This document shows, in pieces, positions 1 through 9,472 of a DNA stretch of 64,000 nucleotides; the first letter of the stretch is position 1, and each line of letters starts with the position of its first letter. A program made the translations under genes and the position numbers. The notes under the pieces were generated by a model. It was given only the letters and a program-made list of their open reading frames with translations, searched no databases and was not told the DNA's origin. Source of the DNA: Chthoniobacterales bacterium (GTDB lineage: Bacteria > Verrucomicrobiota > Verrucomicrobiia > Chthoniobacterales > DASVRZ01); contig JBDSQB010000016.1 in NCBI GenBank assembly GCA_039930045.1, positions 1 to 64,000 of the forward strand, written 5' to 3'.

Positions 1-1455
1 CATGTGGGCGTCGACGGGGGATTCCTCCGGGTGAACGACAAGCTCAGCGAAATCACGGGCTATCCGCACGCCGAGCTGCTGCAGATTACGTTTCTCGAAC
101 TCACCCTTCCGGAAGACCGGGCCGAGAGCGACGACGCCCGCCGTGCCATGCTCGCCGGTACGCAAGCGGTCTACGTCGCCGAGAAACGGTACCGGCGCAA
201 AGACGGTCGCATTGTGTGGGTCAACGTCGTCACGACGCCGCTGCGCGATTCGACCGGCGCGCCGAAATATTTCATCTCGGTCTTCTCCGATGTCACCGAG
301 CGCAAGCTCCTCCAGGAACAATTCCTCCGGGCGCAGCGCATGGAGAGCATCGGGACACTCGCCGGCGGCATCGCGCACGACCTGAACAATCTCCTCACGC
401 CGATTGTCATGGGGATCGGCCTGCTCCGACGGGAGAATTCCGACCCGGCGAACGAGCCGCTCTTCGACACGATGGAAAAAAGCGCCCAACGCGGCACCAA
501 TCTCGTGAAACAGGTTTTGTCCTTCGCCCGCGGCATCGAGGGCTCGCGGGTGACGATCCACCTCAGCCATCTCATCCGCGAGATCCAGGATTTCGTGCAG
601 AGCACGTTCCCCAAAAATATCCGTTTCGCGGCGAGCGTGCCCAAGGATACCTGGCTGGTGCACGGCGATCCGACCCAGCTCAACCAGGTCCTCCTCAATC
701 TCTGCGTCAACGCCCGCGACGCCATGCCCCAAGGCGGAAGCCTGCGTCTGACGGCGCGAAACTTAAACGTGGACGAACCGTACTCCACGATGCTCCGGAC
801 GGTGCCCGCGGGGCGCTATATCCTGCTCGAAGTCGCCGACACCGGCTGCGGAATTCCGGCCGGCGTGCGCGATCGGATCTTCGAGCCGTTTTTCACCACC
901 AAGGAAATCGGCAAAGGCACCGGCCTCGGACTTTCCACAGCTCTCGGCATTGTCAAAAGCCATGGGGGTTTCATGCGAGTCTATAGCGAGCCTGGCAAAG
1001 GCACCACCTTCCGCATTTATCTGCCCGCGCACACCGAATTCTCCGGGGAACTCCCCAACTCCCGCGAAGATGAAATGCCGCGTGGCAACGGCGAGCTCAT
1101 CCTCGTGGTGGACGACGAACCTTCCGTTCGCCAAATCTCCCAGATGACTCTCGAAGCCTTCGGCTACCGGGTCATCGTCGCGTCCGACGGAGCCGAGGCC
1201 ATTGCGGTTTACGCCACTCGCAGCAACGAGGTCGCCGCCGTCATTACCGATGTGATGATGCCCGGAGTGGACGGCATCGCCGCGATTCAGGTTCTCCTAA
1301 GAATGAACCCGAACCTGCCGATCATCGCCGCCAGCGGACTCACCACCGACAGCCAGAGCGCGCGCGCCACGCAAGTCGGTGTAAAGTATTTCCTCCCCAA
1401 GCCCTGCACCGCCGGCAAGATGCTGCAGATGTTGCGCGACATCTTCACCACCTGA
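1..1455 (+). CDS. Hybrid sensor histidine kinase with PAS, kinase and receiver domains (5' end outside the window)
   Basis: The reading frame is open at the left edge of the window, so the N terminus is missing. Counting from the first in-window start-like codon (GTG at 4), a PAS/PAC domain spans about residues 1-105. The HisKA H-box [11 protein letters not shown] follows, with phospho-acceptor His near residue 125. The HATPase has an N-box (NARDAM), a G1 box (DTGCGIP) and a G2 box (GTGLGLS). A C-terminal receiver spans about 365-483, with Asp in ITDVMMPG near residue 416 and the conserved Lys in LPKPC. This is the usual layout of a cytoplasmic hybrid kinase that autophosphorylates and passes phosphate to its own receiver. 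The signal and the final target are unknown. It converges on tyrS with an 11-bp gap. Confidence 0.9.
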   Translation, partial: HVGVDGGFLRVNDKLSEITGYPHAELLQITFLELTLPEDRAESDDARRAMLAGTQAVYVAEKRYRRKDGRIVWVNVVTTPLRDSTGAPKYFISVFSDVTERKLLQEQFLRAQRMESIGTLAGGIAHDLNNLLTPIVMGIGLLRRENSDPANEPLFDTMEKSAQRGTNLVKQVLSFARGIEGSRVTIHLSHLIREIQDFVQSTFPKNIRFAASVPKDTWLVHGDPTQLNQVLLNLCVNARDAMPQGGSLRLTARNLNVDEPYSTMLRTVPAGRYILLEVADTGCGIPAGVRDRIFEPFFTTKEIGKGTGLGLSTALGIVKSHGGFMRVYSEPGKGTTFRIYLPAHTEFSGELPNSREDEMPRGNGELILVVDDEPSVRQISQMTLEAFGYRVIVASDGAEAIAVYATRSNEVAAVITDVMMPGVDGIAAIQVLLRMNPNLPIIAASGLTTDSQSARATQVGVKYFLPKPCTAGKMLQMLRDIFTT

Positions 1456-1466
1456 GGCGCAGAAAA

Positions 1467-2645
1467 CTATCGAACTCGGATCGCCCGCGTCTTGTCGAGC
1501 TTCAGCACCTGATTCGACTGCAACTCGATCGGGGTTTTCAAATCCGCAATCTTCAGCCCCGCCAGTTGCACGCTGCCGCCTTCGATCAATCGCCGCGCAT
1601 CGCTCTTCGACTTCGTAATCTGAAACCCCCGCTCGTAGGCCGCGACGACTAGATGGATAATGTCCGTTCCCACATCGGCCAGGTCGAGCACGGGCAGCGT
1701 ATCGCTTTCCGCCAGCTTGCGCGCACTGAAGCGCGTCTGGAAATCGGCCACCGCGTGATCCGCATCCGCCGCCGAGTGGAAACGCTCCACCAACCGACGC
1801 GCCAGCGACTTCTTCGCCTCCATCGGATGCTGACTCGGATCGAGTTTTTCAAAGAAAAGCAACTCATACCAACGCGCCATCAACTCGTCGGAAATACTCA
1901 TCACCTTGCCAAACATCGCCACCGGCTCATCGTTCACGCCGATGTAGTTATTCAGACTCTTGCTCATCTTCTGCACGCCATCGAGCCCTTCTAATATCGG
2001 CACCATCAGCGCCACTTGCTGCGGCTGGCCTTCCTCTTTTTGCAAATCGCGCCCGACCAGAATGTTAAACAACTGATCCGTCCCGCCGATCTCCACGTCG
2101 GCATGAATCATCACCGAATCCCACCCTTGCATGATCGGATATTGAATCTCGTGCGCCCGCACCGGCTGATCCTTCGCCATGCGTTCCTTAAAGTCCTCGC
2201 GCTGCAACATCTGCTGCAAAGTCACCCGGCTGTTCAGCTTGATCACCTCCTGAAACGACATCCCCTCAAACCATTCGCCATTAAAGACCGTCTTCGTCCG
2301 TGACCGATCCAAGATTTTGAATGCCTGCTCCGTGTAAGTCTTCGCATTCGCCATCACCGCATCGTGGGTCAGTTGCGGTCTCGTCGTCGAACGCCCGCTC
2401 GGATCGCCAATCATCGACGTAAAATCGCCAATGATCAGGATCGCCTCATGCCCGAGATCTTGAAACTGCCGCAGCTTCGAGAGGGAAACACTGTGACCCA
2501 GGTGAATATCCGGCGCCGTGGGATCGACCCCCAGCTTTACTCTGAGCGGACGCCCGAGTTGCAATTTTTTCAGCAATTCCTCCTCCGATAAAATCTTGGC
2601 GGAACCGACACGGAGCTGGGCGAGTTGTTCTTCGGGAGTAAGCAT
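1467..2645 (-). CDS. tyrS: Tyrosyl-tRNA synthetase
   Basis: This cytoplasmic enzyme charges tRNA-Tyr with tyrosine using ATP. The 392-residue protein has the class I HIGH-type motif as HLGHS in the N-terminal Rossmann domain (after LRVKLGVDPTAPDI) and the KMSKS motif (KMSKSLNN) about two thirds along. An S4-like RNA-binding segment containing IEGGSVQLAG sits near the C terminus. The length and the VDPTAPDIHLGH signature fit the longer TyrZ-like branch. ATG at 2645 gives a normal N terminus. It is divergent from the rhodanese gene, with 113 bp between them. A copy of the dispersed 16-bp word lies in frame near its 3' end (1511-1526). Confidence 0.95.
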   Translation of the reverse strand: MLTPEEQLAQLRVGSAKILSEEELLKKLQLGRPLRVKLGVDPTAPDIHLGHSVSLSKLRQFQDLGHEAILIIGDFTSMIGDPSGRSTTRPQLTHDAVMANAKTYTEQAFKILDRSRTKTVFNGEWFEGMSFQEVIKLNSRVTLQQMLQREDFKERMAKDQPVRAHEIQYPIMQGWDSVMIHADVEIGGTDQLFNILVGRDLQKEEGQPQQVALMVPILEGLDGVQKMSKSLNNYIGVNDEPVAMFGKVMSISDELMARWYELLFFEKLDPSQHPMEAKKSLARRLVERFHSAADADHAVADFQTRFSARKLAESDTLPVLDLADVGTDIIHLVVAAYERGFQITKSKSDARRLIEGGSVQLAGLKIADLKTPIELQSNQVLKLDKTRAIRVR

Positions 2646-2758
2646 GGCGCCGACATTCTGCCCGCAGAACCCTGACGATTTCCACAGATTTTTTCATGAC
2701 TCCGGACGGTGTGCTTCTTCGGTTCTAAGAAACGGTTTGCCTGCCGCGTTGTCACCAC

Positions 2759-3274
2759 ATGAAGCTCCTCATTTCCTCCTTTCTAGCCCTCGGCACTACC
2801 CTCTTTGCCGCCGACCCGATTCCCAATCCTCTCATCGATTACCCCGGCTTCCAGCGCATCGTCACCGAGTCCGCCGCCACCCGCGAGGCGCACCGGCTCA
2901 CCGAGGCGCAATTCCTTCAGGCTATGGCCGAGCCCGGCGTCATCCTGCTCGATGCACGGAGTGCGTCCATGTTTGAGCTGCGGCACATTCGCGGCGCGAT
3001 CAACCTCCCATTTACCGACTTCACCGCCGGGAGCCTTGCCAAAGTCATCCCGTCCCAGGCCAGCAAGATACTCATCTATTGCAACAACAACTTCCTCAAC
3101 AGCCCGCGCGTCTTCGCCTCCAAAATGGCCACCGCCTCCCTCAATCTCTCCACCTACACCTCCCTCGCTTCCTACGGCTACACCAACGTCTTCGAACTCG
3201 GCCCGCTCCTGAAAACAGACACCACTTCCATTCCATTCTCAGGCACAGAAACGCTACCGCCTGCGGCCAAATAA
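2759..3274 (+). CDS. Secreted rhodanese-like domain protein
   Basis: This 171-residue protein starts with a signal peptide (MKLLISSFLALGTTLFA, then AD), so it should be periplasmic. The rhodanese fold is shown by LLDARS near residue 65, the HIRGAINLP segment near 77-84, and the active-site loop IYCNNNFLNSPR with Cys108. Such domains carry a persulfide or serve in thiol-redox or sulfur-transfer roles; the substrate cannot be told here. The loop after the catalytic Cys is CNNNFLNS, not a typical thiosulfate sulfurtransferase loop. It appears monocistronic. Confidence 0.8.
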   Translation: MKLLISSFLALGTTLFAADPIPNPLIDYPGFQRIVTESAATREAHRLTEAQFLQAMAEPGVILLDARSASMFELRHIRGAINLPFTDFTAGSLAKVIPSQASKILIYCNNNFLNSPRVFASKMATASLNLSTYTSLASYGYTNVFELGPLLKTDTTSIPFSGTETLPPAAK

Positions 3275-3571
3275 TGTAAGCCGCCGGGATTAGCCGTTCC
3301 CTTGCGACAGCAAAGCCAGGCAATCGCGCGGGTTCACAATGGGGAAGCCGTGAATTTCCTGGAGAACCATTGGCGAGTGAAAAGCCAGCGCCCTCATTCC
3401 TCCCACGATTAAAAAATACAATGGAATAAATCTGCACCACGTTTCTCAGATGGATGTAGCACAAATGCCGGACTTGTTTCGGCTGCCATCGGTTACCCGA
3501 AGGCTCCGGTTCCCCTCTGTCTGGAGAATTTATGCTGCGCATTAAAAACACAGTCAAAACAAACTCCAAAT

Positions 3572-3922
3572 ATGAAAAACAACCTACTGAAATACAGCTT
3601 CATCGCTGCCTGCATCGCACTCACGCCTGTCGCCAGCCTTCGCGCTGAGGACGCCATGAAACCCGACGGCACCAACCATGAGAAAAACGAAAAAATGCAA
3701 ATGGACGGCTGCATGATGATGAATGGCAAAATGATGGAATGCAAAGGCGGCAAGCAGATGGAAATGACCAAGGACATGGAAATGTCGGACGGCACGAAAG
3801 TCATGAAAGACGGCAGCGTCATGATGAAGGGCGGCAAAACCATGAAGATGAAAGACGGCGACATGATCGGCATGGACGGCAAAATGATGCCTAGAACGCC
3901 AGCCGCCACGATGGCCCACTAA
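3572..3922 (+). CDS. Small secreted Met/Lys/Asp-rich protein, DUF6799-like
   Basis: The protein has 116 residues with an N-terminal signal peptide (about residues 1-25, ending in SLRAED). The mature part consists of short degenerate repeats around DG-x-MMM-x-GKMM, MKDGSVMMKGGK and MKMKDGDM. This resembles the DUF6799 family known from Bacteroidetes and related phyla; that assignment is from memory of the pattern. The function is unknown. The many Met residues in a periplasmic protein could bind soft metals such as Cu(I), but this is only an inference. It is preceded by a 297-bp gap with no evident gene and followed by a strong terminator. Confidence 0.7.
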   Translation: MKNNLLKYSFIAACIALTPVASLRAEDAMKPDGTNHEKNEKMQMDGCMMMNGKMMECKGGKQMEMTKDMEMSDGTKVMKDGSVMMKGGKTMKMKDGDMIGMDGKMMPRTPAATMAH

Positions 3923-3946
3923 GTCAGACACGACCTAACTAAAAAA

Positions 3947-3977
3947 AGCCGGAGCGTCACTGCCCCGGCTTTTTTTT
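3947..3977. terminator. Bidirectional intrinsic terminator
   Basis: Arms AGCCGG (3947-3952) and CCGGCT (3965-3970) form a stem followed by a run of eight T. The upstream side is a run of A, so the hairpin also has a T run on the minus strand. It can end the Met-rich gene and the convergent two-component operon. Confidence 0.85.
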
Positions 3978-4045
3978 ATTTTAGGAATGCGAAGGTCGCC
4001 ATGGGCGAAGCGAATGATGTCGGCTGATGATGAGCGTCCCCCGTT

Positions 4046-4720
4046 TTACTTCACCAGCTTGTAGCCAAACTCGCGGACGGTTAACAGATGCACGGGCTGA
4101 TGCGGATCGCACTCGACCTTCTGCCGCAGCGTGGTGATGAATCGGTCGATGCTCCGGCTCGTGACGCGGTTTTCGTAGCCCCAGACTTTGTTAAAAATCT
4201 CGTCGCGGCTGAAGGCGTGGTTCGGTTTCCTAGCTAGAAAATGGAGCAGCTCAAACTCCTTGGGCGAGAGTTTCACTTCCAATCCATTGCGAGTGAAACG
4301 TCGCGCCGTCATGTCGAGGACGCACGCGCCAAAGGCGATCTGCATTTCCGCCGGCTCGCGGTGACGACGCAGGATGGCTTCGGCCCGCGCGAGCAGTTCC
4401 TTGATGCTAAATGGCTTCGTGACGTATTCGTCCGCGCCGAGATTTAACCCGAGCACGACTTCCGATTCCTGCCCGCGCGCTGTTAGGAAAATGATGGGAG
4501 TTTCGATCCGTTGCTGGCGGAGCAAGCGGCAGATTTCATAGCCATTGATCTTCGGGAGCATGACGTCGAGCACGATGAGATCGGGTTGGCTGTTAGTAGC
4601 GAGTTCGAGTCCACGCTCGCCATCGGATGCCGTGAGCACGCGATGCCCGAGGAAGGCAAAATTATCGCGCAACCCGCGCAGCATCACCGCGTCGTCTTCA
4701 ATCAGGAGAATGGTTTCCAT
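4046..4720 (-). CDS. OmpR-family response regulator
   Basis: The 224-residue protein has an N-terminal receiver (acid pair EDD at 8-10, phospho-acceptor Asp52 in VLDVMLP, Lys in VTKPFS) and a C-terminal winged-helix DNA-binding domain (LSPKEFELLHFLARKPNHAF and the SRSIDRFITTLRQKVE recognition region). It lies 27 bp downstream of a sensor kinase on the same strand, so the two form a two-component system. The target genes and signal are unknown. The gene and its partner are unusually rich in the word GTTAG/CTAAC. Confidence 0.92.
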   Translation of the reverse strand: METILLIEDDAVMLRGLRDNFAFLGHRVLTASDGERGLELATNSQPDLIVLDVMLPKINGYEICRLLRQQRIETPIIFLTARGQESEVVLGLNLGADEYVTKPFSIKELLARAEAILRRHREPAEMQIAFGACVLDMTARRFTRNGLEVKLSPKEFELLHFLARKPNHAFSRDEIFNKVWGYENRVTSRSIDRFITTLRQKVECDPHQPVHLLTVREFGYKLVK

Positions 4721-4747
4721 GTTAGTTAGATGCGAGTTGTACTCCGC

Positions 4748-5965
4748 TCACGCGGTCGGCAGCCAGACGGTGAAGGTGCTGCCTTTGCCGGGCTGACTCT
4801 CGACTGTGATTCGGCCGCGATGCAATTCGACGATGCGTTTCACGATGCTCAAGCCCAGGCCGCAACCTTCCGCGCTGCGGGCGAGGCGGTTGTCGATCTG
4901 GTGGAATCGGTTGAAGATCGCCGCGCGTTCGGCGGGTGCGATGCCGATGCCGTTGTCGCGAATGGAGAAGGTCACGCCGCCGTTTTTGCAGCCGACTAAC
5001 AATGCGATCTCTTTGTTAGGACCCGTGTATTTCCAGGCGTTGTCGAGGAGGTTGTCTAACATGCAGACGAGTGCCGCCGCATCGCCGGGAATGTTAGGAA
5101 GATTCGGTTCCAACTCGCTTCGGTAGCTAGTTCCCTCCGCGTGCCGCCGCTGGCCGAGATTTTCCTCCGCCGCGCTGACCATGTCCGCCGCCGCGATGGA
5201 ACTCGCGGCCAGCCCATCGTTTCCTAACTCGAGTCGCGAGTGAGTGAGAAATTGATCCACCAGACGCGAGAGCCGGGTGTTTTCGCGGGCGAGCAATTCG
5301 AGATATTCCGCCTGATCGGGGCAGCGTCCCTCGCGGATCGTGTCGAGCAGCAGCCGCATCGAGGCGACCGGCGTGCGCAATTCGTGCGCCAGCGTGGCGA
5401 GCGAACTGGTCTTGAGTTCCTGCGTTTTGATCTGCCGCAGAAAGGCCCAGCCCGCGAGCAGCGCGATGAGGATGTTAGCACTAATCGTGAAGATGGCGGT
5501 GCGCGTGTAGCTGTCGATCTGGTCCCGCACCGCCTGCTGGATGAGCGAGCGGTCCGCGGTGTAAAGCTCGACCGTCGCATCCGGCAGCAGCGTCGAAATG
5601 TTCGTGCTCGCCACCGGACTGCCCGTGACTTTGGCAGCACCGGCCAGCAGCGTGCGATCCTTCGCCAGCACCCGGATGCGCACCTCGTGATCGAAGGAAC
5701 GGCGCAGCGCGGCGGCGATGATCTCGGCGGAATGGCTGGGAGCGGCGGCGATTTCGTTCTTCAAAGTCACGCTCAAAGTCCGCGTGGCAATGGAGAGCGA
5801 ATCCTGCCAGGCCGAGGCAATCATATCGCGCGCGGCCTCGCGTTCCTGCTGCACGGTTTCAAACATGAAACGCAGGAGGAGTCCGGTCGGAATGAGCGGC
5901 GCTAGTACTAGCAGCAGCAAGAGCGCGCGAATCTGCCGGGGCTTGATTTCCTGAAGGCTGATCAT
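4748..5965 (-). CDS. Membrane sensor histidine kinase
   Basis: The first gene of the two-component pair. Transmembrane segments are ALLLLLVLAPLIPTGLLLRF near the N terminus and ISANILIALLAGWAFL before the kinase core, with an extracytoplasmic sensor region between. HisKA is TLAHELRTPVASM (His194 from this start). The HATPase has NLLDNAWKYTG, DNGIGIAPAE and GCGLGLSIVKRI. A longer frame begins at ATG 6016. I prefer ATG 5965 because it places the first helix close to the N terminus, but neither start has a clear Shine-Dalgarno sequence. No HAMP domain is evident after the second helix. Confidence 0.88.
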   Translation of the reverse strand: MISLQEIKPRQIRALLLLLVLAPLIPTGLLLRFMFETVQQEREAARDMIASAWQDSLSIATRTLSVTLKNEIAAAPSHSAEIIAAALRRSFDHEVRIRVLAKDRTLLAGAAKVTGSPVASTNISTLLPDATVELYTADRSLIQQAVRDQIDSYTRTAIFTISANILIALLAGWAFLRQIKTQELKTSSLATLAHELRTPVASMRLLLDTIREGRCPDQAEYLELLARENTRLSRLVDQFLTHSRLELGNDGLAASSIAAADMVSAAEENLGQRRHAEGTSYRSELEPNLPNIPGDAAALVCMLDNLLDNAWKYTGPNKEIALLVGCKNGGVTFSIRDNGIGIAPAERAAIFNRFHQIDNRLARSAEGCGLGLSIVKRIVELHRGRITVESQPGKGSTFTVWLPTA

Positions 5966-6041
5966 GAGGGGAACCGGGGAAGTCTGAGACGGAGTGGAAC
6001 ATGAGTCGAGTTCCATCGCACTGTTAGGATCTGGGCAGGGA

Positions 6042-6127
6042 ATTCACACGAAGGCACGGAGAAACACGGAGGGGAGGAGTAGTTGCTCTTTTTCCCATCT
6101 CCCTGTTTCTCCGTGCCTCCGTGTGAA
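6042..6127. repeat. Long imperfect inverted repeat between genes
   Basis: The left arm (6042-6075) contains AGGCACGGAGAAACACGGAG and the right arm (6098-6127) contains CTGTTTCTCCGTGCCTCCGT. The arms pair over about 28 positions with only a few mismatches, leaving a loop of about 20 bases. It lies between the pseudopilin gene and the sensor kinase gene. It resembles the short dispersed palindromic sequences found in many soil bacteria and may also end transcription of the pilin gene. Confidence 0.8.
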
Positions 6128-6135
6128 CCTATATA

Positions 6136-6852
6136 TCAGGGCCTGGCTGGATCGAGCAGGCGCACCGTCGAGCCCATGTATTCCGTCAGCGCCAGAGCGT
6201 CCTTCGTGTCGTCGTTGTAACGGGGAATGATCCGGTCCGCACCCGTGCCCTTGGTTTTCACAATGCTCGTGCTGCCATCGACATTCACCACGACCGCCTT
6301 TACCCCGCCCCAGGTGCCGCCGAAATCGCCCTCCTGATCGGTGTATTTGCCGGTACCATCCGTCCCGCTCACCAGCAACGGCCAGCTCGACACGCTCGTG
6401 GTGGTGAGGCCCTCGATGTAGGAAAATTCATTTTCCCCAGCCTTCACCGCCTCCGTGGCGGGTTCGATCTTGTTATCGCACTTCGCGCCCGTCTTTGAGG
6501 GCGGTGTGACGAAGACCTGCTCATTGTCCAGATAGGCGGGCAGCAGATCGCGAAAGGCGTCGTTCGAGGTGATGATAGGTTCGCCCGCCGCCGTCTTCGT
6601 AACGGGAAACAGTCCATTGGAATCATTGGCATACATGCGCAGCGCCAGGGCGATTTGGCGGCCATTTTGCATCGAGGTGCTCATGCGCGCCGTCTTGATC
6701 GTGGTGGTGTAAACCGGCACCGCAATGCCGACGAGAATGCCGATGATGGTGATGACTACGAGGAGTTCGACCAATGTAAACGCGCCGCTCGGAGTGCGAC
6801 GCAGCGAGACGGAAGCGCGAGGTGTGAGAGTGAGACGGGAATGTGTTTTCAT
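6136..6852 (-). CDS. Prepilin-type N-terminal cleavage/methylation domain protein (pseudopilin-like)
   Basis: The class III signal is GAFTLVELLVVITIIGILVG, where prepilin peptidase would cut after Gly. The following hydrophobic helix is typical of type II secretion pseudopilins and of the many prepilin-like proteins of Verrucomicrobia and Planctomycetes. The rest of the protein (about 200 residues) includes NGRQIALALRMYANDSNG and a soluble globular C-terminal region. I use ATG 6852 (MKTHSR), which gives a short basic leader; ATG 6861 and 6909 are alternatives. No other secretion or pilus genes are nearby, so the partner machinery is not shown. Confidence 0.85.
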   Translation of the reverse strand: MKTHSRLTLTPRASVSLRRTPSGAFTLVELLVVITIIGILVGIAVPVYTTTIKTARMSTSMQNGRQIALALRMYANDSNGLFPVTKTAAGEPIITSNDAFRDLLPAYLDNEQVFVTPPSKTGAKCDNKIEPATEAVKAGENEFSYIEGLTTTSVSSWPLLVSGTDGTGKYTDQEGDFGGTWGGVKAVVVNVDGSTSIVKTKGTGADRIIPRYNDDTKDALALTEYMGSTVRLLDPARP

Positions 6853-7093
6853 GGGATGCATTTTGTTTGGGGTTGTGGACGTCTGGGAGACATCCGATGT
6901 TGCATCCAATGAAGCAGGGCGATGTTACCGATTGGTTACCGCCGCGTCCGTTTTTAGTGATTTCTAAGCTTTGCGCATGTCCTCACCACGGCGAAGCGAC
7001 TTTTCCCCATGCACAGACCATTTCTAACTTCCTAACCTCGCGGTGGCGGAAGGCTTGAGGACTTGCCTCGTGATGGAAATGCAACTCCGCTCT

Positions 7094-8701
7094 TTACTCC
7101 GCCGTGAGGGCGGCGCGGGAGTCGGCGAACTGGCTTTTCTCGATGAAGTAATCGTAGCCGCCGGGATAGCTCTTAATCGTACCGTTGTTTACGTGGATGA
7201 CGCGGTTGGCGAGCTTGCGGATGAAATGCACGTCGTGGCTGATGAAAACCAAAGTCCCGGCGTAGGCTTCGAGGGCGAGGATGAGCGACTCGACGGTGTG
7301 GATGTCGAGGTGGGTCGTCGGCTCGTCCATGAGGAGGAGGTTGGGCGGGTTGACGAGAAATTTGATGAGGTTAAGCCGGCTTTTTTCGCCGCCGCTGAGG
7401 ACTTTGGTTTTCTTGTAGATGTCGTCTTTGCGGAAAAGGAAGGAGCCGAGAATGCCGCGGGCGTCGTCCTCGCGGAGTTCGCCGTTGCTAGCTAATACTT
7501 CGTCGAGCACGGAGGCGTCGGGGTTGAGAGTGTCGGCGCGATATTGGGAGAAGTAGCCGATGACGGCGTTGTGGCCGAGATTGCGGGTGCCGCGTTGAAA
7601 TTCGAGGTTGCCCGCGAGGATCTTGAGCAACGTCGATTTTCCCGCGCCGTTCGGGCCGACGAGCACGGTGCGTTCGCCGCGTTCGATGGTGAGGTCGAGC
7701 CCAGTGTAAACTTTGTGTTCGCCGTAAGCCTGGTGGATGCCTTCGAGGGAAATGGCGCGCTGGCCACCGCGCGGCGGCTCGGGAATGTGGAAGCGGAAGG
7801 GCTTCTTCGGCGGGAGTGGTTTCTCGATTTTTTCCATGCGCTCGATCTGCTTGATCTTGCTCTGGGCTTGTGACGCTTTGGAAGCGACTTGGCGGAAGCG
7901 GTCGTAGAATTCCTGGAGGTTTTCGATTTCTTTCTGCTGGTTTTTGTAGGCGGCGAGTTGCTGATCGTAGGCGGCGTCGCGCTGGGTGAGAAAAGCGGTG
8001 TAGTTGCCGGTGTAGGAAATGAGGCGCTTGTCGGAAATGTCGTAGATTTTCTCAGCGAGATCGTCCATGAACTGGCGGTCGTGCGAGATCATGAGGACGG
8101 CGCCGGAATACGACTTCAAGTGGGCTTGCAACCAGAGGAGGGAAACGAGGTCGAGGTGGTTCGTCGGCTCGTCGAGCAGGAGCAAATCGGGCTCCATCGA
8201 GAGCAGGCGCGACAAGTGCGCGCGCATCACCCAGCCGCCGGACATCTCGCGGGCGGGACGATTGAAATGTTCCTCCTTAAAACCGAGGCCGCGGAGGATT
8301 TTCTTGGCCTTGGCCTCGATCTGCGGATCGATCAACGCCTCGTGCTTGGCGTGCGCTTCGAGGTATTCGGGGCCTTCCACAGTGCCCGCTTTTTCCAATC
8401 GACTGAGAGTCGATTCGAGCGCCTGGATTTCCCCGGCCTGGCCGGTGGCGACTTGCAGAACGGTCTCGTCGCCAATCGGCTCCGACTCCTGCGGGAGATA
8501 GCCGATCATGGTCCATTCATCGCGGTCAATGGCACCGGAGTCGGCCTCGTTTTTGCCGAGAATGACGGAGAACAAAGTGGATTTTCCCGCTCCGTTGGGC
8601 CCAACCAGGGCGACGCGTTCGCCGTAATTGACCTGGAGCGAGGCGTTTTCAAAAAGGGTGCGGCCTCCTACGGAGACTTTGAGATCGCGAATAGTGAGCA
8701 T
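7094..8701 (-). CDS. ABC-F family ATPase
   Basis: A soluble protein of 535 residues with two ABC cassettes and no transmembrane segment. Each cassette has a Walker A (GPNGAGKST), an ABC signature (MSGGWVMRAHLS and LSGGEKSRLNL) and a Walker B (LLLLDEPTNHLDL and LLLMDEPTTHLDI). The inter-domain linker is charged. ABC-F proteins act on the ribosome, for example EttA or Uup in translation; the exact subgroup cannot be fixed by eye. ATG 8701 (MLTIRDLKVSVGG) is the likely start; the frame extends further upstream but that extension does not look like an ABC N terminus. Confidence 0.9.
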   Translation of the reverse strand: MLTIRDLKVSVGGRTLFENASLQVNYGERVALVGPNGAGKSTLFSVILGKNEADSGAIDRDEWTMIGYLPQESEPIGDETVLQVATGQAGEIQALESTLSRLEKAGTVEGPEYLEAHAKHEALIDPQIEAKAKKILRGLGFKEEHFNRPAREMSGGWVMRAHLSRLLSMEPDLLLLDEPTNHLDLVSLLWLQAHLKSYSGAVLMISHDRQFMDDLAEKIYDISDKRLISYTGNYTAFLTQRDAAYDQQLAAYKNQQKEIENLQEFYDRFRQVASKASQAQSKIKQIERMEKIEKPLPPKKPFRFHIPEPPRGGQRAISLEGIHQAYGEHKVYTGLDLTIERGERTVLVGPNGAGKSTLLKILAGNLEFQRGTRNLGHNAVIGYFSQYRADTLNPDASVLDEVLASNGELREDDARGILGSFLFRKDDIYKKTKVLSGGEKSRLNLIKFLVNPPNLLLMDEPTTHLDIHTVESLILALEAYAGTLVFISHDVHFIRKLANRVIHVNNGTIKSYPGGYDYFIEKSQFADSRAALTAE

Positions 8702-8875
8702 GGGGCGGGAAACTACGGGATGAGGCGGAAACCTGAAAGCTGAAACTTGAAAGCGGATGGCACTCATTTCCGCATTAGAAAACTCTAATTCGTCAGAAGC
8801 CATTTCTCTAATCTTTGGCCCGTAGGGTGCGGAAATGAAGAAGCACATTCGGCCAGCCTTGCCTCAGGAAACAGC

Positions 8876-9388
8876 ATGATCTCATTACCCAATCCACTTC
8901 ACCCGGCGATTGTCCATTTTCCCATTGTCCTGATTTTAATCGGGGCGTTGGTGGCGGTGGCCGCCGTTTTTCTACGCCGCTGGAATTTATCCTGGATCGC
9001 GGCCGGGCTTCTGACGTTCGGTGCGCTTGGGTCGTTTGCAGCCACCTGGTCAGGCGACGAAGCCGGGGAAACCGTTGGCAAGCTCTCCCCGCAAGCCGAA
9101 AAGATTCTCGAAGAACATGAGGAATGGGGTGAAATGACGCGCAATGTCGCTCTGGTCGCCGCTTTCCTCGCGGTGGGGACGGTTGCCACGACACGCTTTC
9201 CGAAAGTCGCCCGATCACTCTCGGTCGGGGCGGCACTGACAGCCCTCTGGGCCAGCTACTGCGTGGCGGTGACGGGTCATTACGGCGGTCTGCTCGTTTA
9301 CCAAAACGGCGTCGGAATTACCGCTGTAGCTGACAATTCAATACCTGCCGTTCGGCCTGAGAAGCACGGTGACAAAGACGATGACTAA
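8876..9388 (+). CDS. DUF2231-family integral membrane protein
   Basis: The 170-residue protein begins MISLPNPLHPAIVHFPIVL, where LHPAxVHFP is the hallmark of the DUF2231 family. About four hydrophobic segments follow, with a soluble stretch containing LSPQAEKILEEHEEWGEMTR in the middle. A purine-rich CAGGAA lies just before the ATG. The function of the family is unknown; members often sit beside redox or metal genes. It is 84 bp upstream of a metal-response operon on the same strand, which may or may not be functional linkage. Confidence 0.75.
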   Translation: MISLPNPLHPAIVHFPIVLILIGALVAVAAVFLRRWNLSWIAAGLLTFGALGSFAATWSGDEAGETVGKLSPQAEKILEEHEEWGEMTRNVALVAAFLAVGTVATTRFPKVARSLSVGAALTALWASYCVAVTGHYGGLLVYQNGVGITAVADNSIPAVRPEKHGDKDDD

Positions 9389-9472
9389 GCCTTTCCGACT
9401 GACGGAAACGGCCAGTTCTACTTACAAAACATAAGCTCGCGACCTGTGCCTGAATTCCTTATTTTTGCGAAT

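Noticed and set aside
7049-7066. Another copy of the GGCAYYTG palindromic element
   Set aside because: GGCTTGAGGACTTGCC shares the loop and tail only partly and does not fold well; probably chance or a remnant.
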